From contig JAKZAN010000002.1 in NCBI GenBank assembly GCA_023053545.1, positions 5,130,375-5,194,374 on the forward strand: a stretch of DNA of 64,000 nt, written 5' to 3'. Positions 22,604 to 34,600 of this stretch are shown here, one piece after another (position 1 is the stretch's first letter; each line of letters opens with the position of its first letter). The DNA is from Lepidurus packardi (taxonomy: Eukaryota > Arthropoda > Branchiopoda > Notostraca > Triopsidae). The position numbers and the translations under genes were made by a program. The notes beneath the pieces are model-generated. The model worked only from the letters and a program-made list of their open reading frames with translations, had not been told where the DNA came from and searched no databases.

Positions 22604-25600
22604 CTAAGATAAGGAGAAAAAAAAAAGAAAAGATCCAATTAATACGAAAGACTCCGAGTTATTCATGGCAAACAATATAAAGAAGTGAAGGGCAGAAGAT
22701 CTATACTCCAGCAACAACACACTATTTTCTTTTTCTTTTAAGGGAAAGAGTTGGAATCAAATGTCCCGAAGAGCCGAGACCTTCAACTGTCACATCTCTT
22801 ATAAAAGACGGCAAAATAAGCTTTCGCAATACAAGCAAGCTAAGGCCTATTTTCCCAAGAGACCTTGAGAGTTTTAGAAAAGTTTCACAAAGGTCTTATC
22901 TATCGAACTTTTCCTATTACCCGGCAGTGCAATAGGTGGGTGTTTCTCGTACGTCGAATGTAAGAGGAGGTTGAAGCAATCTGACGTACCCTACCTCCCC
23001 CTCCAGTTGCCCATCATGTCAAGTCCGTACGCTACGATATGGAGGTAAACAAGCTATTGCGCCACTCTATACTTCACAACAAGACTCCCACTCAGATAGT
23101 AAAACGTCGTAGTGAGGGGCTTAAGCAATCCGGTTAATAGTAGATGAGGTGCAGCCCAAACTGGCAGGTACGCCTTAGCTTTTCAAACCCAACGACTCTA
23201 AAAACTTCATTACGAAATTCGAACCGAAAGACCCCTCTCATGGTCCAGTATCCAGTATCCCTTAAGCTGAGAGAAACGGTTTATCCAAACTCCATGCTCC
23301 TTGATTTACAATTCTTGTGACACTCGTGATCCCATGAAGAATCCTAAGGGCCAAAGGAGCTTGTTTGGAGCACTAATTAAGAAACAGAACGAGCACTTAA
23401 GCGACATGAAAAGGAGTTAATGCAATTCTACTCTTGGTTCGCGTTCTCGTCCACCTCGTGCTTCCGATGTACACGTACTTCTTATTCCGCTTCCCGTCAC
23501 TGTAAAGAAATTTCCAAAGAACTTGTAACCCTGCCCCTGAGATTAGGCAAGACCTTATGCACTCGTCGTACTCCAGTACATGCACCGGACCCCTTGTAAA
23601 GCTAGCGTGGGCTGTTTCTATACTACGCAACCCGTGTACTTACTATATTAAGCATGACTAGCTATTTCTAGAACTTTCTACACGACGTAGCAGCTTACAT
23701 TTAGCTGAGCCTGAAATGCGTCGTTTGACTGTCAACAACAACCTGTGAACTTGTGTGTTCCCTTTGCTAAATGCCAGGTTGTTTTCCGGTGCAACGTACT
23801 GTAGTGTACTGTGCGACTGACTTGGCGATAACCTAAACTAGATCTCGCTTTTGGGAACATCTTCTCTTACTGGTCGTCACGTTCTCTGTATTTGTTTATG
23901 GAAAAGCCCGGGCTTTTGCAGTTCACTCAGGCGACAAGGAATTGCGCCCTCGCGGTTCACAAAATCAACATTTGCATTCGCATTTCGAACCTCGAGTTAC
24001 TAAGAATAGCTCAGGGCTTTGGTATATCGACGTTAAAGATGCTATTGGCCCCGATCTGTTTTAAGCGGTATATCTTTTCGCTCTTTCGCATAACCCAACA
24101 GGGGATCAGCCAAATCGTGCACCTACTTGACGTCATGACTGACGTCAAAGGCCCTCCACTGGAGAGTTGGGTCCATCGCGGATCATAAACAAGTATTTTC
24201 TTGTCGTCTTTTACGTAAGGATCGGACCTGTATCTTTGACGCTCAATCCGGGGACCGGTTTTCTGGAAGGGCTATCTTGTTCTCTATGACCTTGCCCTTT
24301 GACGATCCCAAATGACGTTCTAAGAAGATAATCAAATGCTGTTACACACCCTTCGTACGGAAGCTCGCTATCAGAAAGCAGCAAAAGCCATTTTTTGGCC
24401 ATTTGAAGCCTTTTGAAGCGTCATAGTTTGGCAGCTGACGTCACCAAGATGCGTTATACCTTTATCTTACATTAGTTTGGTTAATACTGATTCAACCTGT
24501 TTTTTTGGCAATTCTGAATCATGTTTGGCTCCAGCGCGTGACTTAGGTCCCTTCGTTAGTTCGTTAATGGTCTGTTAATGCTGTTGTTGTGGCTTTCGTT
24601 GTCCTGTTTTCACCTATGCAGCTGCAGTCTCAATATGGGAGCACATATGGGATCGGAAGCACATGGCACTGCACGTTGCCTGCTGCTTTTGTTTCACGAA
24701 CCTTCTCTCCAAATTACCGTGCAGAGCATTTTTATTAAAAGGATCTGGGGGATGGTTGCTATAGTAATCTCATGGCTTTTCGCTTTGCTGAATGATTGAC
24801 TGACTGAGCTTCCAGGTACACCTGAATGCTTTTTGACAGCTGTTTCACCTTCCTTGCTCAAACATCATTATCACGCATGGCTTTCTGAAGCTAGTTTTCC
24901 CGGAAGCCTCATTGAGACCCTTACTACTATTTCCTTTAGAGGAGTACAGAAACAAAGTTACAACACGATAACTGCACCTCCATTACTTGAATCGGACGAT
25001 CTAAATGCAGTAATAACAGCTCAGTGTACCCTGTACTGAATCCACGGTTGCCAAACCCTCACCCTATTTGTTACCCACCCATTGTGGTACCCTATTACCT
25101 GCATAGTACTCACTCTATCCTGTACATGTGTTGTGCAACAGCGTAAGTCAATAACCTATTTCTATTTCTCACTTTCTTATGCAAGGCTCCACTTCTCTGA
25201 GTCCCGAGGATCGTAATCGGGGCCTGTTCAAGCTAAAGTGCTGGGTACATGAAAGCACGATCCTTTTTTTCCCCATTACGTAAAGAAATCGAGAATGCTT
25301 TCGAGCAGAACAGAGTAAACAAGCTAAGTAGCTATAGAAGGTAAGTCTTACATTTGGAGGCCATGAGATCCACGAATGATTGCGCCCACTTTGAGGCTTC
25401 TTGAGGCTGGGGCCTAACAGACACCGACAGGTTTTCGGTACTTCGGCGTCGTAGAAATCCCAATCGCGATTTGACTTCCGATCTGCAAAAAGAAAAAATG
25501 AAATTAATAAATGGCAATCCAACAATTATGAAAAAAATTCGGCGTTCCCCAAAACAGGTTTGACCTCAGCTCCAAAAGCTTTTTACTACGACAAAAGACT

Positions 25601-28600
25601 CGCTTCTAACGCTATTGTTAGAGGAAGAATGCTCGCGGATAAATTTGTTTAGTGTGCAGCGTTTAGCGATTAGCAAGAACTGCGGATTGCTATGCCAACG
25701 ACCTCAATTTTTGCTTCAGACTTGCCTACCAACTCCCCAAAAATTATCCGAGTCAATGGCTCAGTCCGCTGCCCTATATTCTCTCTTATTTCCCTGGAGC
25801 CTTTACTAGGTAAAAAGGTTTGTAGTTTGTCTTGCAAAGAAACAGCTTTGCGTCTACTTCGCCAAAAAATGACCCATGCCTGAAGGCGCAACATTGAATT
25901 TGACTTCCCCAAACAGAGACGTAAGAAATTCTCCAACGGTGAAATTTGGACAATGAATTTTGTTGCGTTCTTAGTAGTTCTTAGTTTCGTTTCTTTTTCT
26001 TAGTAGTTCTTAGTTTCGTTCTTAGTTGAAGGCTCAACACTGAATTTGACTTCCCCAAACAGAGACGTAAGAAATGAATTTTGAAAATGACAATGAATTG
26101 ACAATGAATTTTGTTTCGTTCTTAGTAGCCTTGACCAAAAACAGAGACGTTAGAGGCTCCAAGCACTCCAACAATGAATTCTAACAATGAATTTTGTTTT
26201 GTTTTGAGACTGACCGTTTGAAAAACTTGAGGAAGTTGTTGGACTCTGGTTTCCGATTTGCACTGTTTTTAGGTGTCGACGGAGTGGATTTGGATCCGTA
26301 ATTCTTATCCGGAACACGCAATATGATGTTCAAAGATTCCAGCACATTCTTGGTGACTTTTATGGAATCTCGACGCATCTCTGTAGGGTGAATCATGATT
26401 TCACTGTTGGATTTGTGAACTGAAGCTTGGAACTTGTCAAGCTAAAGACTTTCTAAAGCACAGACTTTCAAAGCGTTGTTAGCTATTTAAGAAGGTTAGG
26501 AACTGTGATAAGCTCTGCTTAAGATATCTATAGCTGTCGAGCTAGGTTTGCTGGCTGTGACTGAAACTCATCACTGAACGGGGTCCTGTTATAAAGGAAA
26601 CGTTCGAAACCGCGCGCAGGCGTTTGCCTCCAAGGGACTTTTCCCCGGAGCCACTAGTTGGATTGCTGTAGTCCTGGTACCTTGTTTTTATTTTCTCTTT
26701 TTTGTTCTTGGGAAGGCTTCTTCCTTAGCCAGGGGGTAGTTTGGGTGTTTTAACTTTCTTCCAGGTGAGAACGAGTTTCTACGAAACAGACGGGAAAATC
26801 GGTCCTGGAAAGTTAAAGCGATGCCACCGGATGTTGACACAGCTTTATGGTTAAAGACACTTTGTATTGGAACAGAAACTACGGTAGAGTCCAACTGGAA
26901 TCCCCGTTTGGTTCTCTAGTGACGTTTTTCATAAACCGGACCACTCTTAATTTCCTATTTTTGCAGGTAAGCTTACCTATAAGGGCTAAAGCACCTAAAT
27001 TATAGCTAAGCCAAGGTTTTGTTTCTATCGCTACAAGTTCTTATGCAAGGCACCAAGTACAAAGGTGTATACCAGTACAAAACGAGTCATATGAAATCAA
27101 TGTACACAGCAAATTTCGCTGACGTGGGCGTTTCACAGAACTTAATTTCCATGCTGCTGGTTTTTCAGAAACTAAAGATATTTCGGCTATGACGCGGGCC
27201 ACGGCTATTAAAGCTTCCCATTTGAGCCCCAACAATAACTTTGCTTTCAGAACTTAGAAGAAAACTAAAAACCCCGACCGCCACACCCCGAGATGGTCCA
27301 AGACAGTTCCAAGACACGTCCAAGATGGCTTTTCCATATGTACGCTTTGCGCAATTTACTCAGGATCGGTTCAGGATTTTCGTGACGTGCAGTGAGCACA
27401 TGGACGTACGTGTAGTGCTCATAGTAATGACTACGTATTAGAAAGGACTATTGCAGCATAATCTTGACCATTAGCCTATACTAAACTTACCTACATGTAC
27501 TACCTACATGTACTCATAGTCATTACAATGAGCACATCGACGTACGTTCGGCTACGTATTAGAAAGGATTATTGCGGCAGAACCTTGACCATTAGCCTAT
27601 ACTAAACCTACCTACATGTACTCATAATCATTACTATGAGCACATCGACGTACGTTCGATGTGCTCATAGTAATGACTACGTATTAGAAAGGACTATTGC
27701 GACATAACCTTGACCATTAGCCTAAACTAAACCTACCTACATGTACTGCGCCTTGATCCATGGATTGCCTTACGATACTTGTTTTGTGTGTCTCAGTTTA
27801 GTAAGTACAGTTTACAGCTGTTCAGTAGTCACCATTACCACGGTCAATAGGACAACTTTCCCGTATTTGCATTAGAAAAACTCGGCTAAACCATTGGCAC
27901 CTTCCGAACCTGTTCTAGTGAATTGACGTCAGCGCGGAGTATAAACAGATACTTGTAGCGGAAACTAAGATGTTTTAGGTCCCCCCGGATCACAGCTGTT
28001 TAAGTTTGTATCAACATCCACAATAGCCTACAGTACGTCACTCGGATACTCCGCACGTTAACGCAACACAGCAACAATGAACTCTTTATGGTTCCCGGAA
28101 AAAAACGCGGTTCAAAGCAAACGTATGGTAACAGTGCTACGTCAGTTTTCATTCTTGGGCAAGCTTGTACCAACGCGAGCGTAGAGGGCACACGAGTAGG
28201 CGTGCAAGATGACTTGTTATTAGAAACACAAGTAATGAAACAACGACAATGTGAAACGTGCAGCAGTGTGTTTTTAAAACTGGCCAACTCGAAAAAGCGA
28301 ATCGCCGGAAGTTTGAGTAACCACAACGTGATGTTAATACACGTGCACGAGTTAGAACTCGAAGAATGATTAGAAATTGTATAGCAATATCACGAGATTT
28401 CTTGAGAAAAGCCGTGAAGCCATAAGCTAGAAGGCCTACAATACATTGAAATTGTTCCTTTCATTGTCGACCAGCCTGGCAATGATCAATTGCTAACTAG
28501 CACGTACCCAGCACGTGAAGAAGAAGCCATTGAGTTTCGTTGAACTTTTTCAAAACTTACCCTGTTCCCTGCAGGGTAATCACGGTTCCCAACCTCATTA

Positions 28601-31600
28601 TTAGCTAAGTTAGTGGTTTATGCATCGTGTTCATCATAATTCCCCAAGCACAAATGCCAAAGAAGGACCGATGCATGTCGTTGAACGTACGCGGGCAACG
28701 GAACTCACGTGGACTGTACGTAAGTACACTGTGCATGCGGTTTAGGCGGTTTTCTGACTTAATTAATATCGAACCATAGTGATGCGTTTCGGTTTCAGGA
28801 ATCTAATCATCAAACCAATCGCGCCTGGACATGTGTTTCCGAGCCAGAACAACTTGAACGCGTCGCCACTTTTTTGGAGGTTGTTACGCAACCCTTAGAT
28901 GTTGAAATGTTCATAGCAGGTAAAGTTTGTTGGCAAACAATACAGTGGTCAGTGTTTCTTTTGCGAGAATCCCCGCGTGAGAAAAGGCTCACGTGAAGCT
29001 AAAGGTAAAAGTTTACAGTCGGGGGCAATGGTTGTTTCCATGGTAGGTTATGCTGTTTTGTACTGTCTCAACCAAGGTCCGCTTGACAACAGTTTCTGTA
29101 CCTGGTCCCCACTGACATTCACAGCACAAATCTTTTTCTTTCTTTGGTTTGCGTTAGAAAAAATGAAAGTTTTTACTTACAATCCGCGTCGCCATTTGGC
29201 TTCTTCTTCGTTCCGTTCAGAGTCCGGACATGGGATGTCGGCCGACTTGGCTTTGCTTACTTTCTGCAAAAAAAAACAAAAAAAAAAACGGAAATGGAAA
29301 ACAGGATTTAGATTTTTACCGTCCGGTTTGTTCTGTCGTTCACAGAATCGTTAATAAGGAACAAACGCCTCCTTAAATGCAAATGACAGCTGATCAGTAA
29401 TATAAAGGAAGTCATTTAAGCTTGCGTTTAAGAGACGAGATCAAGCTTTGACGTGAGCAGTCGGCTAATCCACGTGACCAATCGGGTAATTTACGTGACC
29501 AAGAGGATAATCTACGTGACCGGAAGGCATGCTTGTTGTTGCGGTTATGTCGACGTTATCTGGGCACAGAAGCTATAGAAAGCTGGTCAGTTTTTAATAG
29601 GGACTATAGGGACCCGGATATCCAAAAGAATGAGCAGCGTGTCCTGCATGTTTGGTCGGAAAACTGTTCCGAGGGACAAGAATGCCGAGGAGAAAACAAG
29701 GTCAATGTCAGGATCCTGCTCTCAACCGCCTTTTGGTTCGTGTCGTGTCGCTTGTATACTTAGGATGCTGAATGGTACTTGATGGAAATGTATGCGATGC
29801 GGATTTGGTCCAGTTTTCTCTCCTGACCCACTTGGAAGGCCCTGACTAGAGGAATGATGATGTCTTTCGATAGTTGCACGTGGATCCTTCCACAGATTGT
29901 CCAAACAAGAGGCTAGACGTGTGAAGCGAGTGTATATTTATAGAAAAAGCTTTGTCGAGCCCTTAATCTGGGAACTGATCCTGGGAATAACTCAAAGAGA
30001 TGTACGATTTGCTCCAATACATTAAAGCAGGTCACGAGACTTGGTTTGCACGTGTCTGGCGATGAATTGCCAAGCCGGTATAACTATAGTTACCGTCAAG
30101 AGGCAAATTTTCGAATGGAATTTCATAAAAGTACTTGGAACACTGAGGAAATCCGGGTACGCCACCCACTGCAGTTTTATTTTAGATTTTCGCTTTTGTG
30201 GCTCTTAACTCTTCTCTGTTTACGTGTGCAGGATATGCAAATCAAGATTCAGGGGCAGGAACCGGATGTCTTTTGAATAAGTTTATGGTAGCAAACGAAA
30301 GAAAGAAACACACTTGGGCATCAATTGGCTTTTTTTTCTTTCTTTCGTTTCATTGGGAAGGGCACGGCTCAATAAAGGACGTGTTCTAGGTTTGGTGACG
30401 CGAGTTAGCAAAACGAATCTCGTTCACAGCGAAGAAACGTGAGGCAGGATCACGAGTTTATTGTTGAGACGTGAAGTTGGATAAACGCTTTATTCTAGTT
30501 GGAATATGAAGTTTGGGGTACTTACGGGCTTTGAACGGAGAAAAAGAGCATATGGAGGGGGCTCAACGGGTTGCTCTCGAGAGCATGATGCACTATTGGT
30601 TCTCCTCAATAATCTTGTCAATCTTGAAGGTGTTACTACGGCCGCTATAGCCGAATTGGGAGGAAGGGCACTGGCCGCATGTGATCTGCCGTACAGATCT
30701 GTTGCTGAGCAAGCCAAATCTAGAGAAAAGTTATAAGAAAACAATGGAAATTAGGGTTAGGACAAGCACTTTGGTTTTTGTATAACTATAGACATAAAAG
30801 CCCGTTGGCGGCGTCACTTAACCTAAACACACTTTTGAATTCAAAGTGCGGGCTTTTAACAGTGGCACTTCGAGATATTCGATTATCGCAAAATATTGCC
30901 CATCCGCAATACTAAGCCACTTGGCGCGCAAGCCTACAGGAGACGGAATTTTGAAACGGCTGTGGTGAGGAGAACAGTGGCTTAGAACTAAACTTATTAA
31001 AACTGGCAAATAAGCCAAGTTTGTGTTATTCTGAAGTTACTATTGTGCTAAAGCTGTGTGATTCTATGTTCAGCTAAAGTTAATTTGCTTAGAAACTAAA
31101 GTGGAGATGCTAACGCTAAAACACATCATTGACAGTGCCGATTTTGGTCCAAGACAGACTGCAAATTTGGTGAGTCATCCTACATTCATAATCTGGAGAA
31201 AGGTAAGTCCTCTGATTCAATTTATCATTGCTTTCCTTCTTTCTTTTCCTTATCGATCCGGGTAAATAGTTTCGTTCGTTTTCGCTTTTGGCAAAGGTTA
31301 TTCGTAACGCGCTTGTTACAAATTGTAGAAAGGAATTGCACTCCCACGCCACCTAGTGTGAAGCGTATCCACTAGAACCAAGATAACTGATAACTATTGA
31401 CACTGAACCACATAATGTGCCCGTTAGATGGCACAGTTTTGACAAAAACAGTATACGCTGAACCCGTTCTTGTAGCTATATTTCTACATGTTTTCAAAGT
31501 TTGTGCTCAACGAAATACCCGAAAAAATCATCTTTCTTTATCAGCTTTCTTATATGGTTGAAGAAAGCTGATAAAAAGAAAATGAAATGGACCTGAAAGC

Positions 31601-34600
31601 TTAAAAATTCGAAAACCAACTGCGAAGGGGAATAGAAACTGCGCAAGCGCAGTCGACCAGGGAAGAGTTAAACGAGTGTAATTTGTTTTAGTGACGATTG
31701 GCTTACCTAGGGACTTGATTTCGTCTTTGCTTGAAGTAGCTCTTTTTCTGTTGGCCCTCGTGGTAACGAAGGGAAAACGAAACACCGTCCCACTGGATGT
31801 AGGTCTTGGCGACGGTGATGCATCTGAAGTTTCAGGAGTGGTTAGACTTCCTAGGGTATGCTATTCAAGATAAGGAATATCCTCATTAAAGAATGCTTAT
31901 TAGTAAGTTATCTTCATATCTACCCGTGGAGCAGTACGTCGTCGTTGTATATCACATCTTTGTCCAAAATCAAAGGCTAAGTCGATGTCTGACGGAGTTT
32001 CAATGCCAGCGCTAGATGGCGCGGAAGCCCAAGAAGGACTCGATTCACTGCTATCACCTAAAAATATGACGAAACTCGGTCAAAACGTTTCCAAAGCCAA
32101 ACTTCTATAGAGAAATAACTCAATTTTTACCTGTATTTCGAGGATTCTCAATCGTCATACCGTGAGCGTGTTGCCTCATGGGGAAAAACTTTGGAAAGTC
32201 TGCGAAAAATAAAGAAACACGTTTGTTATAGCGATTACATTGAAACGAACTACGAAGAAACGAAAGAAAAAAGAAAAACTGTCGACTTTTTATTTCCATC
32301 AAGCGTTACCTGGGGTGCGAGGAAATTTACGAAGCCTTTGGAAAACGGGCGGTACTTTCTTAATGGACACCCGAGTTCTTGTTGGAGCAGTAGCCACCTG
32401 AAATGAAATATAAGTAAAAAAAACTTTCATTCGTGATTTGTTCGCGTTTAAAGCGCCATAAATATGCTCGGCAAAGGTCAACTTTTTGCACAAACTCCAC
32501 TTCTTTGCCAAAAAGGAGCGTTTTAAGCTGTTATCACTCATTCTCTTTAATTTTTTGGGCTAAAAGTTGAAGCTCTGGCGTGAATAATTAAAGCTTTTAG
32601 CGTTGGACCTTTGGCAGCAATTCCGGGACATGGATGGTGATTTATGGGTTTAAATACCTCCAACACTCCCCCCAAAGAAATATTTTTTATTAAAAAAAAA
32701 AAAAGTCGCGTACGTCAGGAAGCAAGGCGGGACGAAATTGTAATACTATACTGCAACAACAGCGTAGTACCTTATATTACTTACTCTAAAGTACGTGATG
32801 CGGTATGCACTTTCAGGGGGGGGGGGGTATAGGATAGAACACGCGGTACGATGAAGCGAGCTTGTATGCAAATGAACGCGGATCAATAATGAATCCCAGC
32901 AGCGGTATTATTACTGTTTTTTTTTTTTTTGCTTTCATGCGACACCGGGACAGGTTCCATTACGTTGCTTTTTTTATTTTCTATGGGAAATGCCAAAGGT
33001 CACTGTTATTTCTTGTTTGTTTTTTCTCTCTGGAGGCAAAAATAATACCCTAGGGCAGGAAGCAATGTATTATATAAGCTATATAAGGTCCAAAGGTCAC
33101 TTCATTCTTTCTGCTAAACAAAAGTAAATTAAACAAAAAAAAATAAAAAACCTAAAAAAAATCCTAGAGCAGTAAACCATGTATTCTATTAGCTCTATGA
33201 GGTCTTTATTCTCATTTATTCTCATTAGCATTTTTTAAGAGACCTGCGAGATTTTCTCCTTTTTTATGGCACTCGTATTCATTTGGAGACACGTGGCAAT
33301 TAACCGTGACCCCCCCCCCCCCACTTTTATATTGGGCACTTTATTGAAATTCTATTACCGATTAAGGTGCAAGGTTATAGAGGTCTTTACTTCCGCAGAG
33401 ATAAGAAAAAGAGCAGAAAAGGGACGATCATCCTTTCTTTTCGGTAAAACAAGGGGGGAGGGGGTATTCTTAGTACTAGACCTGAATCTTTCTGGAATTT
33501 CTTTCTGGTTTTGGTCGAATTATCGGATGGATTTGCTTCCTATTGGTCCAGCCTTCCTTTCTCTTCCTTTTAACCCCCAAATTCGTCACCCGATATGTAA
33601 TCGATTCGTGTTTTCGAATGATCTATCTGCTGGATTCTCATTCCGGGGTTTTCAGAACATTCGGAGAAGTTTGAGGGTATTGCCCTGGCGGATTAATATT
33701 ATTGCTGCTAATGCTAATGCATTACTGTCAAATATTAATTTCCTAAGGATTGTCGTAATGGATGCTGCTGTGCAAAAAGTACTAACAGAAGCTTCTGCAC
33801 GTTTTTCGTAGACTTTAAAAAATTCCTTATTGGGAAATTCCGACATTTTCGACATTTGTCGGTTTGAGTACTTTCACAGCGCCTAGGCTATTTAAGTTTC
33901 AATTAGTAACAGGAGTAAACGTCGAGATTCTCGCTTAAACTCTCTCCAAGCACTTCATTTTTTTTCTTTATATTTTGTAATCCGGCATGCACGTGTCGTA
34001 TTCACGCGTGTGCATTTTGCGTCTCATTATTGTAGTACAGCAATTCGTGAAGGCTTTTTGTTTCCTTCGAATGTTTGAAGAACAAATGTTTTCCACTTTC
34101 CGCGCAATAGTTCCTTTTTAACACAATTCTGGGTCGAAAATCAGCCTGGAACGAATGCGAGTCCACACGTGAAATCACTTCTAGAACCTTGGATCAATGT
34201 GTGAGAACCTATTTTTTGTAACAAGTTTAGGTATGGTTAACTTCTGCAGGATTTCACCGTTTCAAAAAATTCAATAGGGCGTGAGCTGAAGACGAGCCCC
34301 CTGATAACACCCAAAGAGGTGAATTGTAACTAACAGTTATCATTTTTTTTTTTTTTTTTTAAAGAACATAGAAAGCAAACATTGTTCCAAAGTGTCTGGA
34401 GCAGAAAATTAGTGCTGCACCCTTAATAATGGTTATCTTTTCGTTTTTCTCGCAAGAATTCTTTTACAACTTCGGGACGAGAATAAACCTGGAACGAATG
34501 TGAACCGCATCTAGAATCCTGGGTAAATGTGTGGGAATTTTTTTTTTACCAAGTTTAGCTATAGTTAACATCTGCGGGAGCTCACCGTTTAAAAAAAAAG

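Noticed and set aside
28088-28369. 94-codon plus-strand frame starting [14 protein letters not shown]
   Set aside because: No homology, no promoter or splice context, and length within chance for the region.
29722-29950. Minus-strand coding-like frame ([20 protein letters not shown]) below a TATAAATA motif at about 29933-29942
   Set aside because: No start codon, and its phase fits neither neighbouring exon; kept only as a possible extra isoform exon.
33266-33811. 181-codon plus-strand frame in a large RGS intron
   Set aside because: Includes translated homopolymers (poly-Pro from a C run), no family match; probably chance.
33652-33855. Minus-strand frame starting [18 protein letters not shown]
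   Set aside because: Has an ATG and a GTAATG donor, but no promoter evidence and an ambiguous phase; could be another short-isoform first exon.
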